From NCBI RefSeq assembly GCF_024399335.1, contig NZ_CP075339.1, positions 2,976,001 through 3,040,000 on the forward strand: a stretch of 64,000 nt of DNA, given 5' to 3'. Origin of the DNA: Leucobacter aridicollis (GTDB lineage: Bacteria > Actinomycetota > Actinomycetes > Actinomycetales > Microbacteriaceae). Made by a program: the position numbers and the translations under genes. Numbering within the stretch: position 1 is the stretch's first letter; each line of letters starts with the position of its first letter. The notes beneath the pieces were generated by a model. That model was given only the letters and a program-made list of their open reading frames with translations. It made no database searches and was not told the DNA's origin. This document shows, one piece after another, positions 9,608 through 18,304 of this stretch.

Positions 9608-9799
9608 ATGGGGCGCGGCCGTCAGAAGGCAAAACACACTAAGGTAGCTCGGGAGCTGAAGTACTTCAGCCCAGCCACCAACTACTCGGAGCTTGAGCGC
9701 GAGCTCGCTTCGGGGCACCTCTCTGAAGAGGACCGTTGGGCTGATCTTGCCGACAAGTACAACGTAGAAGACGACGAGCCGGAAGACGACGACAAGTAG
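9608..9799 (+). CDS. DUF3073 family protein
   Basis: This 63-residue cytoplasmic protein begins MGRGRQKAKHTKVARELKYF, the hallmark of the DUF3073 family found throughout Actinobacteria. It has a basic N-terminal half, the motif ERELASG in the middle and a very acidic C-terminal tail. No biochemical role is established. ATG 9608 is chosen because the family begins exactly at MGRGRQ; a longer in-frame upstream extension exists but is not conserved-looking. It ends just before a strong bidirectional terminator shared with gpmA. Confidence 0.9.
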   Translation: MGRGRQKAKHTKVARELKYFSPATNYSELERELASGHLSEEDRWADLADKYNVEDDEPEDDDK

Positions 9800-9824
9800 T
9801 CGCTTCCGACTCCCGCAGTGCGCT

Positions 9825-9862
9825 GGTTCTGGCCGCCTCATCGTAGTGAGGCGGCCAGAACC
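9825..9862. terminator. Bidirectional terminator between DUF3073 gene and gpmA
   Basis: This is a perfect 16-bp inverted repeat (9825-9840 and 9847-9862) with a 6-base loop, followed by CTTTCG on the plus side. It lies between two convergent genes and would stop transcription from both. Confidence 0.9.
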
Positions 9863-9874
9863 TTTCGCGTGGAG

Positions 9875-10615
9875 TTACTTGCCCTGAGCCGCGACGGCTG
9901 CTGCGCCTGCCGCTGCTGCCTCGGGGTCGAGGTAGCGGCCAGCGCCGGTCGGCGTGCCGTCTTCGTTGATCTCGTAGACGAGCGGCATGCCTGTCGGAAT
10001 GTTGAGCGCCGCGATGTCCTCATCCGAGATTCCCTCGAGGTGCTTCACGAGCGCGCGGAGCGAGTTGCCGTGCGCCGTAACGAGCACTGTCTTGCCTGAG
10101 TTCAGCTCTGGGAGGATGCTGCTCTCCCAGTAGGGCACGAGACGAGTGACGACATCGGATAGGCACTCGGTGCGAGGAGCGTCACCGTCGATGCCCGCGT
10201 AGCGCGGGTCGTTTGCCTGCGACCACTCGTTCGAATCGTCGAGCACCGGCGGCGGCGTGTTGTACGAGCGACGCCACTCCATGAACTGCTCCTCGCCGTA
10301 CTTCTGGAGCGTCTCAGCTTTGTCGAGCCCCTGCAGCGCACCGTAGTGGCGCTCGTTCAGCCGCCACGAGCGCTCGACAGGGATCCACATGCGATCGGCG
10401 GCCTCAAGCGCAAGGTTCGAGGTCTGAATCGCGCGGCTCAGCAGCGAGGTGAACAGCACGTCTGGGAGCATCCCTGACTCGGCGAGTAGCTTGCCAGCGG
10501 CTGCAGCCTCACCTCGCCCGCGCTCAGTGAGTCGCACATCGACCCATCCGGTGAACAGATTCTTTTCGTTCCACTCGCTCTGGCCGTGACGGAGCAGGAT
10601 CAACGTGTTGGTCAT
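9875..10615 (-). CDS. gpmA: 2,3-bisphosphoglycerate-dependent phosphoglycerate mutase
   Basis: This 246-residue cytoplasmic glycolytic enzyme interconverts 3- and 2-phosphoglycerate through a phosphohistidine. The N-terminal [12 protein letters not shown] carries the catalytic His, followed by [14 protein letters not shown]. The acid/base region [18 protein letters not shown] and the second His in [15 protein letters not shown] are all present. Length fits the dPGM family exactly. The C-terminus is a short Ala-rich tail. It sits alone between a terminator and the folate-binding protein gene. Confidence 0.96.
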   Translation of the reverse strand: MTNTLILLRHGQSEWNEKNLFTGWVDVRLTERGRGEAAAAGKLLAESGMLPDVLFTSLLSRAIQTSNLALEAADRMWIPVERSWRLNERHYGALQGLDKAETLQKYGEEQFMEWRRSYNTPPPVLDDSNEWSQANDPRYAGIDGDAPRTECLSDVVTRLVPYWESSILPELNSGKTVLVTAHGNSLRALVKHLEGISDEDIAALNIPTGMPLVYEINEDGTPTGAGRYLDPEAAAAGAAAVAAQGK

Positions 10616-10677
10616 GTTCCCAGCTTAGCGAGGTTCCTCAGGGCAGAGTGAGCGACATCGGGATTCGTGAGGGCGGG

Positions 10678-11790
10678 CTACAGTCGCTTCAGCTTTGGGA
10701 TCGTGCGGGTAGCTCCCGCGTCGGTCGGCACAATCATCTCCTGCGCAGCAGAGATGACGCCCTCGACGGGTACCGATGGATCTGCGGCTTCGGTTCCCGC
10801 TCGCACCGCGAGGGTGACATCGCCTGGAACCGAACGCTTGAGCAATGCGAATGCAATCGCACCCCACTCGTAGTGGAGCGCAGCCCGAGTGATCCTGCCG
10901 ACTGGCCGCGCCTCGGGGCTCGCAGCTTCGCCCTCGCGAAACACGAGCGCGCCTGCAACTGGCAACTCCCCCTCCGAACCGTCGAGGTGCAGCATGACGA
11001 GACGTCTGGGCGGGTGACCAAGGTTGTGGACCTTCGCGACCGTCTCCTGGCCGCGGTAGCACCCCTTCGTGAGGTGCACGGCGCTGCGGAGCCAGTCAAA
11101 CTCGTGCGGGATCGCACGCTCGTCGACATCTGAAACGCGAGACGGGCGCCACGCTCTGATCTCGAGTGCGTCAAGGGACATGAGTCCAGCCGGTGCCACG
11201 GCACGAGACACCGCGGCGAGCCTGTCGACGGGCAACACGAACTGGATCGCACTCCAGTTCGCGCCCGCATGCTCCCCGTGCGCGTACTGGGCTCCACCCC
11301 GTGTCACCTCAGCCCAAGGGTCAACCCAGGCAACTGTTGGCTCAAAACCTTGCAGAACCTCGACGGCTGTTCCGCCTGCGAACGCGAGCACGGCTGCATA
11401 GTCGGCCGACACGTCTGCGACCTCGACTCGGAGCGCAAACCGCATTCTGTTGAGAAACGTGAAGAGCGGCTCAGCAGAACCTTCATCCACGAGCAGCCAC
11501 GTGGTCTCGCCGTCATCGACCACACGCATCGCATGCTCGATCCGGCCGTTCGGGTCAAGCAGCAGCGTCTCGGTGCTCTCGCCGGGTGCAAGGTTCAGCA
11601 GCTGTTGGCTCGTCATCGAGTTCAACCAGCTCAACCGATCGGGGCCGCTCACCGTCACGATGCCGCGATGGGATAGATCGACCAGCGCATTGCCCTCGGC
11701 GAGCGCGCGCTGTTCTTGGAGGGGAGCGCCGTAGTGAAGAGCTACGGCCTCACCTACCGCTCCTGGAAGTGAAAGGAACGGGCTCGTCAT
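10678..11790 (-). CDS. ygfZ: YgfZ/GcvT-type folate-binding protein
   Basis: This 370-residue protein belongs to the YgfZ (IbaG-independent Fe-S maturation) branch of the GcvT aminomethyltransferase family. Its signature K-G-C-Y-x-G-Q-E appears as TKGCYRGQETVAKVHNLGHPPRR; the Cys is the conserved functional residue of YgfZ. YgfZ binds tetrahydrofolate and helps maintain certain Fe-S enzymes. The N-terminal half has the GcvT fold with LSHRGIVTVSGPDRLSWLNSMTSQ. It is followed downstream only by a short gap before gpmA and preceded by a small membrane protein gene, 12 bases away, on the same strand. Confidence 0.88.
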   Translation of the reverse strand: MTSPFLSLPGAVGEAVALHYGAPLQEQRALAEGNALVDLSHRGIVTVSGPDRLSWLNSMTSQQLLNLAPGESTETLLLDPNGRIEHAMRVVDDGETTWLLVDEGSAEPLFTFLNRMRFALRVEVADVSADYAAVLAFAGGTAVEVLQGFEPTVAWVDPWAEVTRGGAQYAHGEHAGANWSAIQFVLPVDRLAAVSRAVAPAGLMSLDALEIRAWRPSRVSDVDERAIPHEFDWLRSAVHLTKGCYRGQETVAKVHNLGHPPRRLVMLHLDGSEGELPVAGALVFREGEAASPEARPVGRITRAALHYEWGAIAFALLKRSVPGDVTLAVRAGTEAADPSVPVEGVISAAQEMIVPTDAGATRTIPKLKRL

Positions 11791-11802
11791 CAGGGGACGC
11801 GC

Positions 11803-11913
11803 CTAGCGCTGGCCCTTGAAGAGGTTGTAGATAACCGTGCCGGAAACCCAAGCGATCGCGACGCCTGCGAGACCCAGCAGGCCGAGGAAGAAGAGTTCAA
11901 GAGCCAAAAGCAT
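11803..11913 (-). CDS. Small hydrophobic single-helix protein
   Basis: This 36-codon frame starts with ATG at 11913 and ends at TAG 11803-11805, just 12 bases before the ygfZ start. The product is MLLALELFFLGLLGLAGVAI followed by a second short hydrophobic stretch and the basic end LFKGQR, a typical single-pass small membrane protein. Its position directly upstream of ygfZ on the same strand suggests cotranscription. I do not recognise a family. The clean membrane-protein composition and tight spacing are the only support. Confidence 0.6.
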   Translation of the reverse strand: MLLALELFFLGLLGLAGVAIAWVSGTVIYNLFKGQR

Positions 11914-11942
11914 GGCCCCAGTCTAGCAAGTTATTGCGCGGG

Positions 11943-12230
11943 CTACGCGATGAGCGTACTCACGATGTCGATGACGGCGATTATCACCACGGACCCCGCA
12001 ATACTGAAAGACAGCCTGCTAATAAAGCCTTCGCGCTGGGCAGTGCCGAGCTGTAGCGCAAACGTCACAAGCGTCGACACCCCGACGGCGAGCGCGAGCC
12101 ACTGAAAGCGTGCCTCATCGACGAAGACCGTCACCAGCACACCGAAGACAGCTGCGACTGCCCACGCAATGATGAGTCGCGGCAGGTGCCACGACACCTG
12201 GGTCACCTGCTCGGCGTCGCTCGGAGTCAT
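11943..12230 (-). CDS. Small multi-pass membrane protein
   Basis: This 95-residue protein has a short polar N-terminus (MTPSDAEQVTQVSWHLPR) and three hydrophobic helices at about residues 19-37, 42-62 and 72-94, with no charged residues inside them. No family is recognised. ATG 12230 is preferred: the upstream in-frame start at 12386 would give a polar extension overlapping the divergent regulator gene. It lies 29 bases upstream of the next small membrane protein gene on the same strand. Confidence 0.7.
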   Translation of the reverse strand: MTPSDAEQVTQVSWHLPRLIIAWAVAAVFGVLVTVFVDEARFQWLALAVGVSTLVTFALQLGTAQREGFISRLSFSIAGSVVIIAVIDIVSTLIA

Positions 12231-12306
12231 GCCCTCATCTTCCCACACCGGTGCCCGGACTGTCCGAGATAGGATGTTTCTCAAGTCACACTCGGGGAGG
12301 TCAGTC

Positions 12307-13050
12307 ATGGAACTGCTCCTGCTCACCGCGGGCGATTCCCCATCGACCAGCGCCGTTCGCTCACGGGGCGGAAGGATCGACAGCACTCAGGGTGAGGCAG
12401 CCGGGCCACTTCCGGCGCTCGAACTTCTCGCGCACAAGGTCGCTATCGCGAGCCTCCAGGCGCCGCTTCAGGCCGCGCTCGCCTACGAGAACACCCCGCA
12501 CAGGATCAACGCGATCCTGATCGACGGCACCGGCGACCCACGCGCCGCCCGCGCGGCAGCGGTCGCGCTCAGCGGGCGAACGCGGCTGCCTCGAATCGCG
12601 GTCCTTCGCGATGCGGCGCTCGCTGCGTTGTCGCCAGAATGGGACCTCGCCGACTTCATTACGCCTGAGGCGAGTCCAGCCGAGCTCGAAGCGCGATTGA
12701 GGCTTGTTTCCGCAGCCGAGGCCACCACTGCCAATAGCAGTGGCGCGTCGGCGGTCGAGGTATCGGGCGTCGAGATCGACGAGTCCAACTTCGTCGCGAC
12801 GGTCCACGGACGCAAGCTCGACCTCACCTACAAGGAGTTCGAGCTGCTGCACTTTCTCGCGCTGCACCCGGCGCGGGTGTTCACCCGCGAGCAACTGCTC
12901 TCCGAGGTGTGGGGCACTGACTATTTCGGAGGCGCGCGTACTGTCGACGTCCACGTGCGGCGCCTCCGAGCAAAGCTCGGCGATCACGAGTCGCTTATCA
13001 GCACCGTCAGAGGAGTCGGGTATGGTTTCGCGCGAGGGCGTGGGGCCTAG
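12307..13050 (+). CDS. GlnR-like winged-helix response regulator (atypical receiver)
   Basis: This 247-residue regulator has an N-terminal receiver-like domain (residues ~1-135) lacking the usual acidic pair, with a single candidate Asp in AILIDGTGD. A C-terminal OmpR/PhoB winged helix follows: KLDLTYKEFELLHFLALHP, ARVFTREQLLSEVWG, and RTVDVHVRRLRAKLG ending in TVRGVGYGF. No partner kinase is adjacent. This matches the GlnR type of orphan regulator, which controls nitrogen genes in Actinobacteria independently of phosphorylation. The order regulator-mshD also fits Mycobacterium, where glnR precedes mshD. ATG 12307 has GGGGAGG upstream. The assignment to GlnR itself is by architecture and synteny. 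Confidence 0.8.
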   Translation: MELLLLTAGDSPSTSAVRSRGGRIDSTQGEAAGPLPALELLAHKVAIASLQAPLQAALAYENTPHRINAILIDGTGDPRAARAAAVALSGRTRLPRIAVLRDAALAALSPEWDLADFITPEASPAELEARLRLVSAAEATTANSSGASAVEVSGVEIDESNFVATVHGRKLDLTYKEFELLHFLALHPARVFTREQLLSEVWGTDYFGGARTVDVHVRRLRAKLGDHESLISTVRGVGYGFARGRGA

Positions 13051-13069
13051 AACGCGAGAGGAGCACGGC

Positions 13070-14029
13070 ATGCGGGCAAGTAGTCTCAGAGCCAGACCAG
13101 GATCGGTTGACGACGCGCAGCCGCTCCTCGACCGCGCGGAGCAGGCCGACAGAAACTCACCTGTCTCTGACCAGGCGCTGCTTTCTGCAGTTCAAGAGCA
13201 GCGCGAACTGCGTGTGTTCACGCGGGTTGGCGACGCAGAGCCCCTCGCCGTCGGCATCGTCGGGCAGGGAGAACTCGACCTTGTCGTCGATCCTCCCGTG
13301 AGGGGTAATGGAGTCGGCACCGAGGCGCTCCGCATCCTCCTCGACTCACCGGCCGCGCGCGAACCAGCGCCCGGCGGCTCAACAGGGCCGCTCGCATGGG
13401 CGCACGGTGAGAACCCGGCAGCAACGGCGTTGCTCCGCGGGGCAGGGTTCGAGCCAGTCCGCTCCCTGTATCGCATGGCGCTCGATCCTGCGCGCCTCCC
13501 TGCCGGCGAGATAGACCCGTTCGCTGTCGAACTACCCTCTGGTTTCGAACTCCGCACGTTCGATGCGACGCCCAACGCCACGGGCGACGCGCATCCAGCT
13601 GACGCGCACGCCTGGGTGCACGTGAACTCGCGTGCCTTCGCATCACACCCCGAGCAGGGCAGGGTATCCCTCGAAGACTTCGCGCTGATGCGCGCCGAAC
13701 CGTGGTTCGACCCTGAAGACCTGTTTCTCGTCGCAACTGCAGACACGAACCATACCGCCGGTTTCACCTGGGTGAAGACGCTGCGTGGCGAAGATGGCCT
13801 TGTCGAGACGGAACTCTACGTGATCGGCGTCGACCCTGACTTTGCTGGCACCGGGCTCGGCAAGGCGCTGCTCAAGGTCACGCTTGCCCGCATGGCGCAC
13901 CACACGCCCAAGCGAATCACCCTCTACGTCGACGGCGACAACACGCGCGCGGTGGGCATGTACGAGGGCGCAGGGTTCACCATTGATTCACGAAGCACAC
14001 AATGGCGCGGGCCACAGGTGTCAGAATAG
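13070..14029 (+). CDS. mshD: Mycothiol synthase (acetyl-CoA:Cys-GlcN-Ins acetyltransferase)
   Basis: This 319-residue enzyme performs the last step of mycothiol synthesis, acetylating the cysteinyl amine of Cys-GlcN-Ins. It has two tandem GNAT domains. The C-terminal one is well preserved, with LYVIGVDPDFAGTGLGKALL (acetyl-CoA loop) and LYVDGDNTRAVGMYEGAGF. The N-terminal one is shorter and more degenerate, as in known MshD. ATG 13070 is preceded by GAGAGGAG with 7-base spacing. It begins 19 bases after the GlnR-like gene and ends 4 bases before ppk, so the three are probably one operon. Confidence 0.92.
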   Translation: MRASSLRARPGSVDDAQPLLDRAEQADRNSPVSDQALLSAVQEQRELRVFTRVGDAEPLAVGIVGQGELDLVVDPPVRGNGVGTEALRILLDSPAAREPAPGGSTGPLAWAHGENPAATALLRGAGFEPVRSLYRMALDPARLPAGEIDPFAVELPSGFELRTFDATPNATGDAHPADAHAWVHVNSRAFASHPEQGRVSLEDFALMRAEPWFDPEDLFLVATADTNHTAGFTWVKTLRGEDGLVETELYVIGVDPDFAGTGLGKALLKVTLARMAHHTPKRITLYVDGDNTRAVGMYEGAGFTIDSRSTQWRGPQVSE

Positions 14030-14033
14030 AGCC

Positions 14034-16157
14034 ATGAGCGAAGAGACCCGCGAGATCCCACTCATCGATGACGGGGTGCTGCCCGCAGATCGCTACATCG
14101 ATCGCGAGCTGAGCTGGCTCGCGTTCAACCAGCGCGTGCTCGAACTCGCCGAAGACGAGACAGTGCCGCTGCTCGAACGTGCGAATTTCCTCGCGATCTT
14201 CGCGGCGAACCTCGACGAGTTCTTCATGGTGCGCGTCGCAGGCCTGAAACGCCGCATCCTCACCGGCCTCGCGGTGCCCACAAACGTCGGCACCGCACCA
14301 ACCGACGTGCTCGCCGAGATCAACCGGCGGGCGTACGAGCTGCAACGGCGGCACGCACGCTGCTTCGCCGAGCAGGTGAAGCCCCAGCTCGCTGAGGCTG
14401 GCGTCCACATCGTTGAGTGGGAGGCCCTCGACGACGCTGACCGCGAGATCCTCACCGAGTACTACGAGCAGCGCATCTACCCGGTGCTCATGCCACTCGC
14501 TGTGGACCCTGCGCACCCGTTCCCGTACATCTCAGGCCGGGCACTGAACCTGTCTATTCGGGTTCACAACCCGAATACCGACAAGGTCGAGTTCGCGCGC
14601 CTGAAGGTGCCGCAGATGATCCCCAGGTACGTTCGTGTCGATCGCCGCGAGAGCGACGACAATGTGCGCTTCATCGCGCTCGAGGAGCTCATTGCGAACC
14701 AGCTCGACGGCCTGTTCCCAGGTATGAAGGTCATCGACGACCATGTCTTCCGTGTGACACGCAACGAAGACGTCGAGATCGAGGAAGACGAGACTGAGAA
14801 CCTCATCCAGGCGCTCGAGAAGGAACTGTTGCGGCGCCGTTTTGGCCCGCCAATCCGGCTCGAGATCTCCGACGACCTCGACGACGCGACGCTTGAGCTG
14901 CTCGTGCGCGAGTTCGACATTGACGAGGAGCAGGTGTACACCCTGCCCGCCCCACTCGACCTCTCGGGGCTCTTCGCGCTGAGCGGACTGCGCCGGCCAG
15001 ACTTGAAGTTCACACCGCACATTCCGGTGACTCACCCCGCCTTCCGCACGAGTTCGACGAGCGACAAGCCCGACATGTTCGCCGCGATCGCTCGTCGCGA
15101 AGTGCTCGTGCACCACCCGTACGAGTCGTTCGCCACGAGCGTGCAAGCGTTCATCGAGCAGGCGGCGACCGACCCAGACGTGCTCGCTATCAAGCAGACG
15201 CTGTACCGCACGTCTGGCGACAGCCCGATTGTCGCCGCGCTCATCAAGGCGGCTGAGGCGGGCAAGCAGGTACTCGCGCTCGTGGAGGTGAAGGCACGCT
15301 TCGATGAAGAAGCAAACATCACGTGGGCGCGCAAGCTTGAGCAAGCAGGCGTGCACGTCGTCTACGGCATTGTCGGGCTGAAGACGCACTGCAAGCTCGT
15401 CCAGGTGATTCGTGAGGAGAGCGGCAGGCTCACCCACTACTCCCACATTGGCACTGGCAACTACAACCCGAAGACGAGCCGCATATACGAAGACTTCGGC
15501 CTGTTCACTACGTCCCCCGACATCGGGCGTGACGCGACGAAGCTGTTCAACGTGCTGTCGGGCTATGCGATTGAGACTGACTACGACAGGCTGCTCGTCG
15601 CGCCTCTGCAGCTGCGAACCGGGCTCCTCGAACGCATCGAACGCGAGGCAGAGCACGCGCGAGCTGGGCGCCCAAGCGGTATCAGGCTGAAGGCGAACTC
15701 GATGGTTGACGAGGCGATCATCGACGCGCTCTATCGTGCAAGCCAGGCCGGTGTCCCTGTCGACGTGTGGGTTCGCGGCATCTGCTCGATCCGCGCTGGT
15801 GTGCCCGGACTCTCCGAGAACATCAGAGTGCGCTCGGTGCTTGGACGCTACCTCGAGCACTCACGCATCTACTGGTTCGAAAACGGCGGCGAGCGTGACG
15901 TTTTCATTGGCAGCGCTGACCTCATGCATCGCAATCTGGATCGCCGCATCGAGGTGCTCGTGAGCATCGTCGAACGCGACCACCTCGCCCGCATCGACCG
16001 CTTCTTCGGCTTCGCGTTCAGCGACGATGTCTCGTCGTGGCGCATGCTCCCCGACGGCACCTGGCAACGTCGCGTGGTGAGCGAAGAAGGCGAGCCCCTC
16101 CCAGACCTGCAGGATCTCGTGATGATCGATCGCACCCAAGCGAGGAGAGCGCGGTAA
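14034..16157 (+). CDS. ppk: Polyphosphate kinase 1
   Basis: This 707-residue enzyme makes long-chain polyphosphate reversibly from ATP. The order of domains is right: N-terminal YIDRELSWLAFNQRVLELA, the head domain with LDEFFMVRVAGL, and the two phospholipase-D-like catalytic halves. The autophosphorylated His is H471 in SHIGTGNYN, equivalent to H435 of E. coli. DPDVLAIKQTLYRTSGDSPIV and the second-half HRNLDRRIEVL are also seen. The gene is 4 bases downstream of mshD and 4 bases upstream of the Nudix gene. With pstSCAB nearby this makes a phosphate-storage and uptake block. Confidence 0.96.
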   Translation: MSEETREIPLIDDGVLPADRYIDRELSWLAFNQRVLELAEDETVPLLERANFLAIFAANLDEFFMVRVAGLKRRILTGLAVPTNVGTAPTDVLAEINRRAYELQRRHARCFAEQVKPQLAEAGVHIVEWEALDDADREILTEYYEQRIYPVLMPLAVDPAHPFPYISGRALNLSIRVHNPNTDKVEFARLKVPQMIPRYVRVDRRESDDNVRFIALEELIANQLDGLFPGMKVIDDHVFRVTRNEDVEIEEDETENLIQALEKELLRRRFGPPIRLEISDDLDDATLELLVREFDIDEEQVYTLPAPLDLSGLFALSGLRRPDLKFTPHIPVTHPAFRTSSTSDKPDMFAAIARREVLVHHPYESFATSVQAFIEQAATDPDVLAIKQTLYRTSGDSPIVAALIKAAEAGKQVLALVEVKARFDEEANITWARKLEQAGVHVVYGIVGLKTHCKLVQVIREESGRLTHYSHIGTGNYNPKTSRIYEDFGLFTTSPDIGRDATKLFNVLSGYAIETDYDRLLVAPLQLRTGLLERIEREAEHARAGRPSGIRLKANSMVDEAIIDALYRASQAGVPVDVWVRGICSIRAGVPGLSENIRVRSVLGRYLEHSRIYWFENGGERDVFIGSADLMHRNLDRRIEVLVSIVERDHLARIDRFFGFAFSDDVSSWRMLPDGTWQRRVVSEEGEPLPDLQDLVMIDRTQARRAR

Positions 16158-16161
16158 CAGC

Positions 16162-17115
16162 GTGGCGAAACAGGTATTTGCGGCGGGCACGGTCCCGTGG
16201 CGGCGCGTGAAGAATGCTTCAGGCAAAGACGAGCTCATGGTGCTCCTCATCCACCGTCGCAAGCAGCGCGACGTGTCATTCCCAAAGGGAAAGCTCGACC
16301 CCGGTGAGAGCATGCCGCAGGCAGCTGTGCGCGAGACCCACGAAGAGACTGGGCTGCGGATCTCGCTCGGCGCGACGCTCGGCACGATCCACTACGACCT
16401 GCCTGGCGGCGGCACAAAGATTGTGCAGTATTGGGCTGCCGAGGTCACCCCAAAGACTGCTCTCGCCTCCACGTTTAAACCGAACTCTGAGGTGCAGGCG
16501 CTCGAGTGGGTTGCGGCGAGCGCCGCCCGCGACCTCCTGAGTTATCAGGCTGACCGCGAGCTGTTCGACGTGTTCACGCGTCTCGCCGCCCCCGGCCTGC
16601 TCGACACGTTCTCGGTGACCCTGCTGCGGCACGCAAAAGCGCAGGCACTCGGTGAGGAGTATCCGGCCGATCGCCTCCGACAGCTCACGCAGGGTGGCGA
16701 ACGGCAGGCGCATACACTTGCCCCGATCCTCCGCTCGTTCGCGCCGAAACGCATCTACTCGTCAACTGCGACCCGCTGCCTCGAGACAGTCGCTCCCCTC
16801 GCCGAACTCATCAAGAAGGATGTGCGTGAACAGGAATGTCTGAGCCAAGACTTCGGGGACGAGGGCGATTTGACGCTCACGCGCAGGCTCATCGGCAAGA
16901 TCGTGACGCGTGGCAAAAGTGCCGTCATCTGCAGCCATCTGCCTGTACTGCCAGACCTTGCTCGCGAGCTCGTGCTTGCGAGTGGTAGCCTTCCGGGCGA
17001 GTACGTCGAGGACGCTGCGCGGCTGCCACCTGCGGGGTTCTCCGTGTTCCACTTCTCCCGGTCCCGGCCAGGCGCCGGAATCCTCGGGGTAGAAACGTAT
17101 CCGCTGAAACACTAG
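16162..17115 (+). CDS. Nudix hydrolase fused to histidine phosphatase (MutT1-like)
   Basis: This 317-residue protein joins two domains. Residues ~1-135 are a Nudix hydrolase with the complete box from GKLDPGE to REThEETGL (Gx5Ex7REUxEExGU). Residues ~150-300 are a histidine phosphatase with the LLRHAKA start. The same architecture is found in mycobacterial MutT1, which hydrolyses oxidised nucleotides and diadenosine polyphosphates. It starts with GTG four bases after ppk. Substrate preference cannot be read; the neighbourhood suggests nucleotide or polyphosphate housekeeping. Confidence 0.9.
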   Translation: MAKQVFAAGTVPWRRVKNASGKDELMVLLIHRRKQRDVSFPKGKLDPGESMPQAAVRETHEETGLRISLGATLGTIHYDLPGGGTKIVQYWAAEVTPKTALASTFKPNSEVQALEWVAASAARDLLSYQADRELFDVFTRLAAPGLLDTFSVTLLRHAKAQALGEEYPADRLRQLTQGGERQAHTLAPILRSFAPKRIYSSTATRCLETVAPLAELIKKDVREQECLSQDFGDEGDLTLTRRLIGKIVTRGKSAVICSHLPVLPDLARELVLASGSLPGEYVEDAARLPPAGFSVFHFSRSRPGAGILGVETYPLKH

Positions 17116-17128
17116 TCAGGGGTGAACA

Positions 17129-18025
17129 ATGCGCGACGAAGCGCCATTCGGAGTCGTGGTGAATCCGCGGTCCGCGTTCGGTCGCGGCGCTCGCGTAGCT
17201 GGGCGGGTGCTGGCCGAGTTCGCCGCCGCCGGGGTTGCCGCCATCGAGATCTCTGGCAGTGACGGCGAGGACTGCCAAGCGAAGGTGCGACAGGCGTGCC
17301 GCGACGGACTCCGGGGCCTGGTGCTTGTCGGAGGGGATGGGCTCATTGGGCTCGTACTCCAGGTCGCAGAGGCCCGGGCGCTCCCGATTGGGGTGGTTCC
17401 CGCGGGCAGCGGCAACGACTTCGCCCGCCAGTTCGCGCTCGCGCACTCGCCTGAGGCCGCAGTCGCGCGGGTTCTTGCCGCAGAGGCTGCGCCCCTCGCT
17501 GTCGACCTTGGCGTAGTCGAACGCCCGGGCGCAGCCGAGCACTGGTTCGCCGGAGGGCTCTCGATCGGGCTTGACGCCGCAATCAACAGGAGAGCGAACT
17601 CGATCCGCGTGCCGCTTGGGCCGTTCAGGTACCACCTCGCGCTCATCGTCGAGATCCTCACGTTGAAGCACCGGCGATTCTCCGTGCGGATCGGCTCCTC
17701 AGCCCGCTCGTTCACCGGCGTCCTCGCGACCGTGATGAACACTCGAGCAATCGGCGGCGGCATCCCGCTCGCCCCCGGCGCCTCAGTGCACGACGGCAAG
17801 CTCGATCTCGTTGAGGTCACGTACGGCACGAAGCTTCGGCTGTTGAGCGTGCTCGGGCTGCTGGCCCGGGCACGCCACGAGCACCTCCCGGAGGTGACCA
17901 TCACGCGGGCCGAGACTGTCTCAATCGACGCGGGCGATGAGATCGCCTACTCTGACGGCGAGCTCGTGGGCACCGGCCCGTTTGAGGTGCGAGTCGCACC
18001 GGGCGCCCTACGACTCCTGGCATAA
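17129..18025 (+). CDS. Diacylglycerol/lipid kinase family protein
   Basis: This 298-residue protein belongs to the DagK/LCB5/YegS family of ATP-dependent lipid kinases. The nucleotide loop is LVGGDGLIGLVLQ near residue 68 and the second family motif is VVPAGSGNDFARQ. The fold continues with the C-terminal beta-sandwich ending GPFEVRVAPGALRLL. The residue after GGDG is Leu where Thr is usual. A GGGG sequence sits before the ATG at 17129, which lies 13 bases after the Nudix gene, so it is the last gene of that operon. The lipid substrate is not determined. Confidence 0.85.
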   Translation: MRDEAPFGVVVNPRSAFGRGARVAGRVLAEFAAAGVAAIEISGSDGEDCQAKVRQACRDGLRGLVLVGGDGLIGLVLQVAEARALPIGVVPAGSGNDFARQFALAHSPEAAVARVLAAEAAPLAVDLGVVERPGAAEHWFAGGLSIGLDAAINRRANSIRVPLGPFRYHLALIVEILTLKHRRFSVRIGSSARSFTGVLATVMNTRAIGGGIPLAPGASVHDGKLDLVEVTYGTKLRLLSVLGLLARARHEHLPEVTITRAETVSIDAGDEIAYSDGELVGTGPFEVRVAPGALRLLA

Positions 18026-18107
18026 GGGAGGCGGCCCGGCCCCTCGGCCCCTCCCCTGGCCCGGGCCCTGGGCCACCCCGCACCTGGGCCCGGGTCTGGG
18101 TCTGGGC

Positions 18108-18166
18108 CACCCCACCCCATCCCAACCCATCCCAACCCAACCCACCCCATCCCATCCCATCCCGCC
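18108..18166. repeat. CCCAN pentamer tract (G-quadruplex-prone on the minus strand)
   Basis: The plus strand is an almost pure run of CCCAT, CCCAA and CCCAC units. The minus strand therefore reads as repeated GGGAT and GGGTT with about a dozen G-triplets spaced by two bases, which satisfies G-quadruplex patterns many times over. It is non-coding and 5' of the phosphate-transport operon. Confidence 0.8.
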
Positions 18167-18239
18167 CCTCGGAGAGTTGGCAGTTGTTGTCGTTCTGAGC
18201 GCGGTGTACCGACAACAACTGCCAACTCCTCCGCCGAGG
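18167..18239. repeat. Large palindrome upstream of pstS
   Basis: A perfect 19-bp inverted repeat (GAGTTGGCAGTTGTTGTCG at 18174-18192 and its complement at 18210-18228) surrounds a 17-base loop. An outer CCTCGG/CCGAGG pair extends it with a small offset. There is no T-run on either side. It could terminate the upstream operon, form an RNA leader stem, or be a dispersed palindromic repeat. Confidence 0.75.
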
Positions 18240-18304
18240 GGCGCAGCTGTTGGCGCGCCCGACGGAGGGTGCCCTGGTTGGCGGTTTCCCCGACATCACT
18301 TCGA

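Noticed and set aside
14532..15860. A 442-codon open frame antisense to ppk
   Set aside because: Its Arg/Val/Leu-rich composition and lack of motifs show it is a shadow of the polyphosphate kinase gene.
18108..18166. A telomere or replication-origin signal in the GGGNN tract
   Set aside because: No DnaA boxes, no linear-replicon genes and no chromosome-end context are present.
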